From contig CM057129.1 of the NCBI GenBank assembly GCA_029964075.1, forward strand, positions 11,027,430 to 11,091,429: a stretch of 64,000 nt of DNA. The letters run 5' to 3'. Shown piece after piece: positions 24,059 through 35,041 of this stretch. A model generated the notes under the pieces. It was given only the letters and a program-made list of their open reading frames with translations. It was not told the origin of the DNA and did no database searches. Every line of letters starts with the position of its first letter. The stretch's first letter is position 1. Source of the DNA: Patiria pectinifera (taxonomy: Eukaryota; Echinodermata; Asteroidea; Valvatida; Asterinidae). Made by a program: the position numbers and the translations under genes.

Positions 24059-24450
24059 GGAGCAGCTTCCAGTTGAAGGGCTCGACGCAACGAACTAAAC
24101 TTGTGTCCTTGCTCTTCTTCGTCTGCCGCTGTTTCCATGGCTTCTATATTGAGACTTGTACCATATCCCTGAGTATTTATCGACATAACTCCTACTCGTT
24201 GTTCTGCTTGGTACTCTGGAATGAGGAAATTGCAATGTAAACTGTCGGAAGGTCTCTGCAATATTTTAAGTTTTATAGTAACAAACTTCCATAAGAACCC
24301 CTTTATCCGCTGAAACCTGGGCTGCAAATTCGGCCAGCCATCTTTGGTAGCAGAAGCATTGATATACTGCATAGGCCTAACACCTGGAATTGAATTTAAT
24401 TGTGAAGTACCTATCATTGTTTGGTCTAATTGGCATGGATTAGCTTGCAT
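24059..24450 (-). other. Possible orphan coding exon(s), unrecognised
   Basis: A 141-codon open frame begins with ATG at 24,450. Inside it, on the minus strand, an acceptor-like CTCATTCCAG precedes about 155 nt reading MSINTQGYGTSLNIEAM and then TAADEEEQGHKFSSLRRALQ, ending at a strong donor, CCAGTG/GTGAGTGCG, near 24,059. Composition looks more protein-like than its neighbours. I do not recognise the protein, no partner exon was found, and chance remains a real possibility. Confidence 0.25.
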
Positions 24451-26559
24451 TTTTGTTTACGTAATCCAACACACCTTCCTTTGAAGTGAACCTACATACC
24501 TTCTTGGTGTATCAAAATGATGTCTTTCATTAGTCACCAGATAATCTGAAAAAGTACACAACTTGAATTCAAGTCCTTTCGTTCAATAAGCTGCATATCT
24601 GGACTGGGGTGCTCAAATGAGATGGGATGAAGATCATTGTGTAGTCAAGTATTACCTATACCTTCAAACCCCATAGGTAAGTTTACACACCAAAAAAGAG
24701 GGTTAGTATTTTTAATATTTGTGGATTGACTGCTCCATATTTATTTTTTAAAAGTTACACAGTAATACCAAAATAAAAAAAAAATATAATAAATATAAGT
24801 AACTAAGCTGTTTTTTTTTATTAAAAATCAAATTTTAAAAGGTAATCATATTGTTTTACATTGTAAAAGTCTAATATCAATATCCAATAAAAGTATTATA
24901 ATAGAACATAACATAAGTAAATGAACTGATTTTAATAAAGTAAATGTTCTGATAATTAAATTTAAAAAACAGAAAACGTGCACACCGAAAATGGCAGGTA
25001 AAGTTAACATTTAATCCCGAGAAATATTTTTAATATTAGCACGTCTTGTTTTTTTTTTTTGTAAATTGCCGAGAACACGCTTTTTTTGGCATATCTTTGT
25101 TGCCCCCAGACTTCCATGGGTACGGAAGATGCCCGAATTTAGGCGCGAACCGCGGGTAATTATTGTTTAATTGTTGATGCATTCGTTTTGTATTTTGTAT
25201 TTTGATGATTTTGTAAAGTATTTTTTTTATTCGTTATTCTGTATTTTGTACATTGACTCTGTTGAAGAACAAAGACCGTTGTTACTTGATCTTCGACCGA
25301 AAACAAAATCAATCTTCAAAAAACAAAATAAATTTGCAATAAATAAAGGATCTCAAGTCAATCAATATTCCAAAATCGACAAAATAATGACCAAAGATCG
25401 AGGAAAACACATGAGACCAAAGGAAAGTACTTGCTAACTGTGAATTAATATGTTTTAATTATTGGAAAGAATGAGATGAAAAAAAAAAAGATCGTTACCT
25501 GATGAGGAATGAAGACAGCGTGTTTCTTGCTCTTCGACCGAAACATTATGAAGCGGAAAGCGCACGAACTGGTTTACAAAACTAAGAGGGCGCTGGCCAA
25601 TTTAAATAACAGACGATTACGTAATTCAACCATAAATAGAGGTGGTCTGCATCGCAACTGTCACGGTAGAGTGCCCGTTTTTGCGTTGATTTGAAAAATC
25701 AAAATTCTGATTATGATGTCCTCGCTCTTGTCATGAGAATTGCATTTGTCCTTTGAAAAAAAATTATAGCTAAAATACAAGATTTTTTCATAACTTTATA
25801 AAATGGCGGTCTTTTCTTGTTATTCTACCTATTTGTTTTCAAAGGACAAATATGCGATCGCCATTATAACGAATTATCTATACTTCTTTATATCTTCAAA
25901 GGGACCTCACTTATCTGCCGTACTATCAAACCCAAACTATTACCAAACGAAGCCGGACGCACATTCCCCCTCCCTGCCTTTCACCGGTGGATCTATTATA
26001 TAACTATTTTGGGGTTGAGGAGGAGGGGACAATTTTAATTAAATTGGACATCCAAACTGGAAAGGCGTGGGGTCGCGGGCTTTCTAAAGAATTGGTGGAT
26101 TTCGAGAATCAGTGGAGGGAAACTAGACGAGTAGACAACATCGTTTTTGATATGCTGTACATGTAGTGGGTTGAACTTGTTCTCTTATTTATTGAAAGTA
26201 ATTAACATGGTTTGTTGGGGTGGGGGAGGTTCTCAAGTCTCAACCCCAACTTCTTATCCTCAACCCTATCAGCCTTTATTTAACCGGCCCTCAAACCCCA
26301 CCCATCTGTAACATATCAAGTATCTTCCTGACATTAATTCGAACCCATCCTGGCTTTCAAGAAATCAAAACACGCAACAACATTCCTATATGATCAACAA
26401 CATTCCTATATGATTGACATACACTAATTGTAATGATAGGCATTTTTTTATTTTATTCAGTTTAGACATTCAATACAAACACTTTGTAAGAAATGAGTTT
26501 TATGAGTCACAAACGGCAAACGATTCCAAAATCAAGCCAAAAAAAATATTGGCTTCTTC
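24451..26559. other. Intergenic, no gene seen
   Basis: Very AT-rich at 24,700-25,100. A perfect 20-bp tandem duplicate lies at 26,375-26,414. Two similar segments with CTTCGACCGAAA occur near 25,290 and 25,530. The open frames here show no domain. Confidence 0.5.
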
Positions 26560-26948
26560 TTCTTTCCATGAATTCGATTGACGTCTCCCAAACACGGAGT
26601 GCATTTCAAAAGTGTTTGACACGATTTTACAACTAAAGTACAACCAAAGATTTTTAAGAAGCGGGGTTTAATTTTTGATCGAGATTTTTTCGTCATAGTT
26701 TTCGTACATTTTCTTAGTAGTTATATTTCACACTTATCAGCTACTATGATTACTTCGTGTTGTCAACTATTGAAGCCGTTAATCAGAGCGATATAATCAG
26801 GTGTACTTGAAATTAAGCAACTCTTATCTTAAAACATTTATAAACTACTACTGTATTCTATACCTGACAAGCGATGGGGAAAATGTATTTTTTCCCCGTG
26901 ATAGTGTCACATTTAACAACCAACATTGTATTAAATCATAAACAATTA
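26560..26948. repeat. 3' flank block of unit C, interrupted
   Basis: Matches 5,560-5,945 (unit E) and 14,140-14,400 (unit D). MITEs inserted at 26,949-28,366 now separate it from the unit C coding exon, and the downstream donor seen in A, B and E is missing. Confidence 0.6.
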
Positions 26949-27293
26949 GGGCGATTCACACTGCAGTGCGCCACCAAGAGTTTGCCATGGATAATCCTCT
27001 TTTTTTTTCAAGTTTACGGTCGACAAAACATGGCCCATTTGAATGAGTGTCAGTTGACAACTTATGCTTATTTTTATCTATAGACTGCAGGGCCATAGCG
27101 TTCTGCCGCCTTACAAAAAAAAACACCATATTGATCAAAAGAAAAAAAGGGCAAACAGAACTACAAACCGGAAAAAAACGAACAATTTCAAATGTCCCGC
27201 CCTGCAAATTTGTCGACCATCTCCCACAATGCACTGGGAAAAAGGAACTCTCCTTTTTAAACTCTTGGTGGCGCACGGCATTGTGAATCGCCC
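26949..27293. mobile_element. GGGCGATTCAC-type MITE, copy 1
   Basis: Terminal inverted repeats of about 37 bp start GGGCGATTCAC and run through GTGCGCCACCAAGAGTTT. A second copy lies at 34,705-35,041 in the opposite internal orientation. No transposase. The target duplication is not clear (AATTA/AAATTA at best). Confidence 0.85.
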
Positions 27294-27544
27294 AAATTAT
27301 TTATGCAAAGAAAACTCCCCAAGTGAATTAGCTGCAATTACTAAAAAAAAAAAAAAATACATGTATGTAGGCCCCCTAGATATTTTCATTAGCATGTGAG
27401 AAAATATTAAAGTGAAGTTATGTAATTTCAGAATGTTCTTAGTCATGTGGTGCACTTCAAATGTATACATGTAATGTAAATGTAATGTGAAATTTTACTG
27501 AGGCTAGCTCAAACCCGCGACCAACAGCTGTTCAACACAAACAG

Positions 27545-27775
27545 CTGTTCAACACACAAAAATTGCGCAGCACAAAGCAAATCCGGTTTATGAAATCAGC
27601 TTACCAGCCAAAACTCCACGTGATGTATATTGCTCGTGATCGTTATTCAGCTGTTGTTTGCTTAGCATGAAAATCACATGCAGTTTCGGCTGGTAACCTG
27701 CTTTTATAACCCACATTTTGTTTGTGCTAAGCAAATTTGTGTGATTAGCAGCTCCATGAAATTGGCCCCTGGTGA
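27545..27775. mobile_element. hAT-like MITE with TTAGCAGCTCCATGAAATTGG end, left end lost
   Basis: The right end reads GAAATTGGCCCCTG. The interior pairs with itself: TTACCAGCCAAAACT with the complement around 27,680-27,700, and GCTTAGCATGAAAATCACATG. A second copy is at 62,820-63,030 and has the opposite end preserved. Superfamily is inferred from the CAGGGGCCAA-type terminus only. Confidence 0.65.
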
Positions 27776-27961
27776 TAATTTACAGTGGCACGCTTCACCA
27801 AAGCACGCTGGCCGTTGCAAACCTTAAGAACGTATTTCAAATCATGTGACACGCATATTTATTCATTCACGTAATGTGTTTCACGCATGTGCAATACGGC
27901 CAATAACTTTAAAAGCCTGCAGAAATGCAGCGGGAATGATCCCAAAACAAAACTTAGTATA

Positions 27962-28366
27962 AGGCCAAAAAGAAATAAGTCTCCGGCTTCTGGTATGCGC
28001 GCATGCGCATAGCGCGTAGCCATGCGCCGTAGCCATAGCCGTAGCCATGCGCGTCGGCAAAATGAAAAAAAGTTTGTTTTTTTTCCAATGAAAGATGATG
28101 TCTCAAAACCACCAAACTCACCGGTTTGACTGGAATCCTGCTGCTGCACAATTTTAACGTGTTTTTAGATGGGGTTATGATCTAGAATAAGCTTTATGTG
28201 GCCTCTTTGGACTCCCATATATTTGCACTAAGTTTAGTCGGGCACCATTTTGCAGTCATCCGCCGACATTTGAAGCAAAAAAAAGACAGGTAACAAAAAA
28301 AAAGCCGCGTCGCCGCACCACTTTTTGGGCAAGCTCCAACCAGAAACCGGAGACTTTTTTTGGCCT
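27962..28366. mobile_element. AGGCC-type MITE, complete copy
   Basis: Ends AGGCCAAAAA and TTTTTGGCCT are followed inward by GTCTCCGG and CTTCTGG/TTTCTGG in inverted orientation. The GC-rich left interior (GCGCATGCGCATAGCGCG) recurs at 4,300-4,350. Target duplication not resolved. Confidence 0.75.
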
Positions 28367-28640
28367 AAGAGAACGTACGTAGGCTAATATATTGATGTTG
28401 ATTTGTTCATTTATTAAATCTATTTATTTAAATGATCGCCGGCCACCTTGTTAGATTTCGGATCTATACAAAATTGCTTGGCATAGACCTCTGTATGTGA
28501 TGTAGGCCTATGCCAAATCGAAATATAAAAGATATTAATTAGTTGTTTGGTAATTTAAGCAAAATACGGGTGGTGTAATGGAGAAAAAAAACACTCGGCA
28601 ACACCCGTTCGACATCATCCGCGTATTTTTTTTTCGCGCT

Positions 28641-29478
28641 TTATTCGGTACCGGCGTAAAGGAGGAAGCCACTGAATGACGTGAAATGCTCGCGTTGGTG
28701 ACCCTGCACAGTTCCGAAAAATGTAATATACACCGTGTCTCCTCGCTGTAAAGCCAGCACCGCGCTACCAGACACCTGCTCATATGTACCGGAATTACCG
28801 CTACCGCCAGACACAACCCACGCGTCGTTATTTCTGAGATGTATGTTCAGGTAATTGCCGGAAGAATATCTACGCGCGGAAAACATGAACACGTAGGTGC
28901 CCGGAATATCACACGTAAATGTACCAGTCTCTAAGTCGAAGTTGGTACCCGGCAGAAGCGTTTCGGTCTTCTGGAAGGGCAGACGGGTGTCGTGACTCGT
29001 AGAGGTATCCGAGTGGCTCGTCCTCGTCACGGTGAATGCTACCCGCGGGTTGGAGTTGTCTGGAGTCTCCCCTGGCTCACCTTTCTGACCTTTGACACCA
29101 GTTTCCCAAGTTCCTCCAACAAAACCAGGTAGCCCTCTCGGACCTATCTTGCCGGGCAGACCAATCCCATCATCACCTTTAGACTCAGTGTCCCCAGGTG
29201 CTCCCCGCTCACCCATAGGCCCAATAGGGCCAATCTCACCTTGCTGACCTGCATCGCCCTTTGACCCCAGCTGACCGTACGGCCCCATCGGTCCTGCTGG
29301 CCCAGGCAGACCTGGTATGCCGGGTATTGCAGCAGGTCCCTGGCAGCACTGCTGACACACCTGAGACGCAGGACCATCACCGTCCGAGGGAACCGGCCCA
29401 GTAACGGAAGCTCGGAGCTTGACAGAGTTACCAAGAAGAAGGGCGACTGAAATAATGTTTAACCACAAAATCTTCATG
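28641..29478 (-). CDS. Unit C collagen-C1q domain protein with damaged stalk (278 aa)
   Basis: The coding exon begins one base before ATG (29,477), directly after acceptor TTCTTCTGTGCAG. It encodes a signal peptide (IISVALLLGNSVKLRA), VCQQCC, a collagen stalk and a C1q domain ([40 protein letters not shown]). Within the stalk, two obligate glycines are replaced: Gly to Glu in GDT-ESK and Gly to Trp in GGT-WET. The same positions are glycine in A, B, D and E. Such changes normally destabilise a triple helix, so the product may fold poorly or be an intermediate on the way to a pseudogene. The stop TAA overlaps AATAAA. The C-terminal residues differ from the LYPE/LYPK/LYSE of the other units. 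Confidence 0.85.
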
Positions 29479-30093
29479 CTGCACAGAAGAAAAAAAATGA
29501 AATAAAAAAAGATGAAAGAGAACGGGGTAAAAAGAGTTCAGAAATAGGTTAAAGTAAAGAAAAATGTTCAGTAATCTTTTCTTTTAAATTACTGAATAAG
29601 TCAAAAAGTAATGAATTTTTGCGGTAATATGAAAACCGTGCACAGCTATTGATATTTGAGAAATCATTATTCAGATAATGTGTTCGCCGTGATATATAAG
29701 TGGCGATTCAGTGGACACGGAATTAAACCTTGAACATGCGTAGTTTGAATCGGTTGCCAAGGGTAACCCGTTGAATATATTTTGTTATTATTTTGCCTGC
29801 CGATGAAAGTTAGAAAGGTCACCAAAGTCCATGCCGATCAAGCGAAGCTTTCCGGAGCTTTTTTTTGGAGGGGGGGGGGGAGTGTGGGTGGTTTCAATAT
29901 CAACCATAAATTAAACATCACCACACCCACCTCTAAGGTTCGTTCTTGAAGATCAGGTCCAAGAAGAGATCACAAGGAGTTCAGTGTAGGCTAAAAAAAA
30001 CATACCAACGAAGACCGGTTACGTGTACACTTTAGTAAGGAATCAATAAAATACTTTAGTAAGGAATCGATAAAATTGTATTATCAATCAATA

Positions 30094-30568
30094 CAGGGTG
30101 GGAGTCATAAGGAGCGAAACCGAAATGTCAGGACCATTGTTGTAGTGAAGTTGTGTATGTAGTGCCTCCAGAGTCTTGGATATGAAAGCCTAATTAATAA
30201 GGTTTATTTTAGTGGGGGAATCATTCAAATCACATATACGTACTTATTTTTAAGTACCGTTTTAAAGTTCTGTTCACGGATCACAAGAAGTTTAGTGTTC
30301 ACATACAGAAATGTGTAAATTGTTTTCGTTTTGCTGAAAGAACGCACACCTTTTTTTGTGATCCGAGGACAGAACTTTAAAACGGTAATTGTGTTTAAAA
30401 TTCCGTAGCTTGCAAAGTACATAAGTGATTTGAATTATTCTTGTACAAACAGATGGCTTATGAATTGGGATTTCATGATTATATCCTTTATTTTGAAAGT
30501 GCTACATGCCGAACTTCAGTTAAACAATAGTCCCAACATTTGGGTTTCGCTTTTTTTGACTTACCCTG
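30094..30568. mobile_element. Mariner-type palindromic MITE in unit C intron 2
   Basis: Ends CAGGGTGGGAGTC and GACTTACCCTG, flanked by TA at 30,092-30,093 and 30,569-30,570. The two halves are inverted copies through most of the length, including GTTTTAAAGTTCTG and its complement near the centre. The orthologous insertion is in unit B at 38,457-38,942, so it predates that duplication. Confidence 0.88.
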
Positions 30569-30918
30569 TATACGACATAGCGAGATTCATTTCCATGCTG
30601 ATGAATAGTAACTTTGAATGTCAATTTGAAAAACTCGGCCGGAAATACCTAATGTTTGTAATTGAAATAAAGAGCTGTGCTCACCTTCAAAAAGTTATGA
30701 TTTATAAAGAATATCGTAAAACTCAGGCAAAGTTATATGATAGGTGTAGGGGAGGGGATCCAAAAATTATGTAAATGTCTCTCTTTTATTTTTTCATGGA
30801 GTGAAGGTTTCTGTCATAATTTTACCAAAATAAATGCATAGAAACTAGTCTTTTAACGAATCATCGCTCTTTTCTGATGCTTGATTGGGTAAATGCCACA
30901 GTTTGAACAGACACTCAC

Positions 30919-30976
30919 CTGGAAAAAAAGGTCTTGAATCTATCACGAAAGAAATCCCCAACACTCGAGCAGATTG
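30919..30976 (-). other. Unit C exon 2 (5' UTR)
   Basis: 58 nt, ATG-free, acceptor TTATTCAG and donor CCAG/GTGAGT. It is 4-5 nt shorter than in D and E because the acceptor sits closer to CAATC. Confidence 0.75.
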
Positions 30977-31184
30977 CTGAATAACAAATATACCAACAAA
31001 ATAAGTGTAAGTTAAATCCGATCGGAGATAACTGCTGTGGAGTCAATATTTGAATTTCACAAATAAAACACACTCTGCGCGCAAAGTGTGATTTGGATTG
31101 ACTATACCAAGCGGAATGCGTTCTTCAACGGCCCTGACTGGACTTAACCTAAAAGGGCCGGGTTATTTTGACCATCTCTCAGCC

Positions 31185-31204
31185 GGGGGGGGGGGGGGGG
31201 GGGG
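31185..31204 (+). repeat. 20-base poly-G tract
   Basis: Twenty consecutive G within intron 1 of unit C. The paralogous position in unit B (39,558-39,563) has six. Confidence 0.9.
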
Positions 31205-32221
31205 ATTTCGCCCCCCTAAGATATCGGTCATCGAGTGACCAAAAATGTTGAAGCTCGGTACATGCATAGAGCAACTCATCATGAACATACCCAAGAAATT
31301 GTATGACTGTACTCTCTAATTTCCAAAGAGTGAAATTCACTCTATTCGAGTGAAGATTCAATTCCACCAACTGCAACCAAAAAAGTTCAAACTGTTATAC
31401 AAAACAATGCAAAAGAATCTAAGTGGCATGCTGAGTGGGACCGTTCATGCAAACATGACTGAATTCATGCGAGAGCTTGTGCTTCAAACATATCAGGAGG
31501 GCCGAATAATTTTACCAACATCAACTCTACACATGATTTCTACAAGTGATTCCAGCCAGATAAAGCAATTTGGACTCGAATAAATCTGTGTGCATGATGA
31601 TCCTGTCCCTTTATATTTGCGCCTTCTCACAGCGAAACTAAAGGATGTTCATTCCGACTAGCCACACATTTATCAACAATGTTTGAATGTAACTATAGGA
31701 AATGATGGAACCAAAATTAATGGCGGGGATCGGAATATTAGAGAGCTGGTTTGGTTGTATACGCAAGCGTGATTCAGTATCGTAGTCACGCAAGATTAGT
31801 TTTAATTGAAGTTTTGTTCCTAAAAATCTTGTTTTTCGGTCCTCAAGCAACTACATTTTACAAGCTTGCAGAGAAGGTGTTATGTGTCTGGCAGAAGGGC
31901 GTATACGCGAAAGCCGTATCACCAAAATCTTTCCACCAAAAGGGAGTAAAGCAGAAAACGTCCTTCGTTTTAATAAATTTGAAACTTTTCAGAGGAAACA
32001 CAAGTTGCTTCAAAAGGTATTATTCATGCGTGTGACAAATTTAGAATTCATACTATTTAGAATAGTTATGCCTGACAAATAATGGATAGTACGCATGGGG
32101 GAGTTTCAACGCAATTTTTTTAAAAGTATTAATAATCTTAACAAGTGATTATTCAGCGTTAGAACGGTCCCTGCCCTACTGCCGGGCATTCGACAAAATG
32201 GCAACATCAAACCGAATACAA

Positions 32222-32452
32222 CTCTAAATTCCGAAGAGTGAAAATTCACTTCATTCAAGTGAAGATTCACTCCCACAGTCGGAAACTAGGGACTAGACGT
32301 TTTAGAGTGAAATTTCTTCAATCGTATAGATCGAGTTTTCACTCGAGCTTCGACTGAAGTGGATTTTTTTTTCAGACTATTTCAATCAAAAATGAGAGGG
32401 ATTTTCACTCTAAAACGTCCAGTCCCTAATTTCACTCTTTGGAATATAGATA
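32222..32452. mobile_element. GAGTGAAAATTCAC-type MITE
   Basis: Left end CTCTAAATTCC-GAAGAGTG pairs with right end CACTCTTTGGAAT. An inner arm with GGGACTAGACGTTTTAGAGTG pairs with its complement, which ends in CAGTCCCTA. The unit B copy (40,550-40,650) has lost the left arm. Single-end copies occur at 31,312 and 39,668. Confidence 0.75.
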
Positions 32453-32589
32453 GCACGCTCGTTGTTCGGAAAATAATTGTGTCAGCAACAATTATCAGAA
32501 TCTAGATCCGACGCTGATTCAAACGCTATGTGCAAAAAGGCAACAATCATTTGATTGCGCAGGGTTAAATTATTGTTTCAAAGACTCAC

Positions 32590-32674
32590 CGAGTAAATCC
32601 CGTTCTTGTCGTTCTTGCAATCAGTTCTCTCTTGGGTTTTCGTCTGAAGATGAAGATGAGTTTCGATCGTTGTG
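32590..32674 (-). other. Unit C exon 1 (5' UTR)
   Basis: Donor GTGAGT (GT at 32,588-32,589) after GATTTACTCG; ATG-free. The 5' end is estimated from the TATA-like box at 32,699-32,707. Confidence 0.75.
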
Positions 32675-32697
32675 AGGAGTGAAGTGGCCACTGCTGT

Positions 32698-33060
32698 CTT
32701 AAATATTACCATTGATTTCCTGATTAGTGACTTTATGGCTTGGCCTGGTTTGTGATTGGCCCCTGCGCGCTGTCAATCTCAAATCACTGAATTGCTTCGT
32801 ATTAATGAGACTGAATATAATGCTGTTGCCGTTGAGGCTATAAACTCACGATCAAAACGTGGACCACCGACACTGAAATAGCCGCATCTTATTGGTGGAC
32901 TGAGCGCTATGTCGGTGACACATCCAAAACACGTGAAATGTGATTGACACAAACAACATGTCAATCACAGACCACTTGCTTGTGATCACCGATTTGTTGG
33001 GTGACTAACTCTGATTGGTGGATTGAAACATGACGTACACCGGCCGTGATTTATGCGGAT
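32698..33060 (-). promoter_or_regulatory. Unit C promoter
   Basis: TATA-like AATATTTAAG, CCAAT box near 32,755, then CACGTG (32,930-32,935), TGATTGACA (32,941-32,949) and TGTCAATCA (32,959-32,967), followed by a CCAAT box and TGACGTA near 33,015-33,035. Confidence 0.65.
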
Positions 33061-34704
33061 GTTCGTTGCACCTGGTGCTATTGAATTGCACGCATATAGA
33101 CGAACCCGTGTACGTGATCACATACACTCGCGAGGCCCCTTCAATGGAAAAAGAAATATGCACGATTTTGTACAAAGCAACTGCCCCATGATGGAATAGC
33201 TGAACAATAGCTAGCATAATGCTTTTGTCATTGACGGGGGCCGTCGTGATTAAAGTGATAGTGCCCGGTTGAGTCTATACATTTGAACATTTTGGTATTA
33301 TCGTACTGCAGTTAAAAGATCTGATTTTGGGAGGAAAACATCACAAGCAATCATTAATAAGGAACAATTCACTTCAATATTTCACTATGCCTCACACATT
33401 TCGCAAACCCTCGTTGAACTGGTGGGGGGTGTGACAACAAGTTTGTCAACAGTTGTGCTAAAAGATGTAATTTTTCTGCACGAAAGAATCCCTTTGCAGT
33501 TCCACACAGCGGGGGTGGGGAGGGAGACTGGGAGGGGTGGGGGGGGCTTCACAGCATCTTCACACAGACGCAAGTTCGACTGGACACACAATGTTGCTTG
33601 CAGGACAACGATGTAGCCGACCACAACTATGGTGTCACGCCCCCACACCCCTCTAGCGACGCCCGTGAAATTACCACCTTAAAGGTGGAACTATATAAAG
33701 TGTCAATTACGACTTCTGATACTAAAGTTTTGCATTCAGCAATGCTTGAATGTAACTTGATGTACCCATCAATGGCGCAACTGAACTACTAGAATGACAC
33801 AGTTTACAGCAAAGTGCGAATTTCATTGGGTTTGTAAAGGAAGTTTGACATGTCCGCATTTCCGTAATAGGTCTCCACAAGTCATGACCAACTTCCGCAT
33901 AACAATTCACCGGGGATAGGTTTAATAAATTACACCAGCATGTTATATTCTGGATTTCTTGACCGCCGTGACTTACCAGCTAATATGTTAAAATTAAAAC
34001 CATGATAGGTTCATATTTTTCGCAGCTCAATTTGATTCATGCCAATCAGCCTGCAGAGAAATGAGCGTCGGGACAACGACAGAGGGCGCAACGTGACGAC
34101 AGCTAGGGATGCACTTTTCTATTAAATTCCCCATAGACACAAGTGTCAAATGCCGATACTTCAAAATTCTTTAAAACAAGAATCTTGAAAATTTACAGAA
34201 TCCGTGAAAGAAGAACTTGCTATAATCTAAGGAATGGCAGCGTAAGCCTCGGACACTCCGTCTTATTATCAACAATTTCTTCCGAAAGAGGGGGAGCTGC
34301 ATAAATACTGCTCATCGCGAGCCGACTTCTGTCCATTTGCGATGTAAACCCATTAAGTGTCAGCAAATACACACTTGTATGAGTTGTCTAGTCAGCTGTC
34401 TCGTCATTATTGGAGGGCAGGGAGATAAATCAGAGGGAAGGGAAAAGGGGGAGGCGCACATCATTCACATCGGCATTGACAGCGGAGTAGTTTCAGTCGT
34501 CGCAGAACGTTACCGGACGTGGGGGCGCACAGTTAAAGCGTTTCTTTAGCGATGTATCCAAAGTGGGTTGGAAAAAAAACCAAAAAAAAATTCAAAACGT
34601 GGGTGGGGAAATAAACCCTCTCCCACCCCGACTTCCGCCGACTATGAAAGTAATTTTCCAGCTGTTTATATTCACGGATTGCCGACAAGACCACTTTCCA
34701 ACTC

Positions 34705-35041
34705 GGGCGATTCACAATGCAGTGCGCCACCAAGAGTTCGCCACGGAGAGTTATTTTCCCCAGTGCATTGTGGGAAATGGTCGACAAATTCGCAGCGCGG
34801 GCATTTAAAATTGTTAGTTTTTCAGGTCAGTACTTTCGTAGGTGTACGATTCGAGGATCTGTTTTCCCTTTTCTTTCCTTGTTATCAATATGGTGTTTTG
34901 TAAGGCGGCAGAACGCTATCCCCCAGTCATTCAAATTCAAATATCCCCTCATTCAAATGGGCCATGTTTTGTCGACCGTACACTTGAACAATTGACTCTC
35001 CTTGGCAAACTCTTGGTGATGCACTGCATTTAGAATCACCC
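34705..35041. mobile_element. GGGCGATTCAC-type MITE, copy 2
   Basis: Ends CGGGCGATTCAC and GAATCACCCG. The interior (TGGTCGACAAATT and GGGCCATGTTTTGTCGAC) is that of copy 1 at 26,949 in reverse order. Confidence 0.82.

Larger units (their letters stand above)
29480..34330. repeat. Segmental duplication, copy C (pairs with about 37,918-42,740)
   Basis: Introns, exons 1-2, promoter and 5' flank match unit B over about 5 kb, including the mariner-type MITE at 30,094-30,568. Differences are a 20-G tract (6 in B), a fuller MITE at 32,222-32,452, and a 370-bp segment present only in B near 42,320-42,690. Confidence 0.85.
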
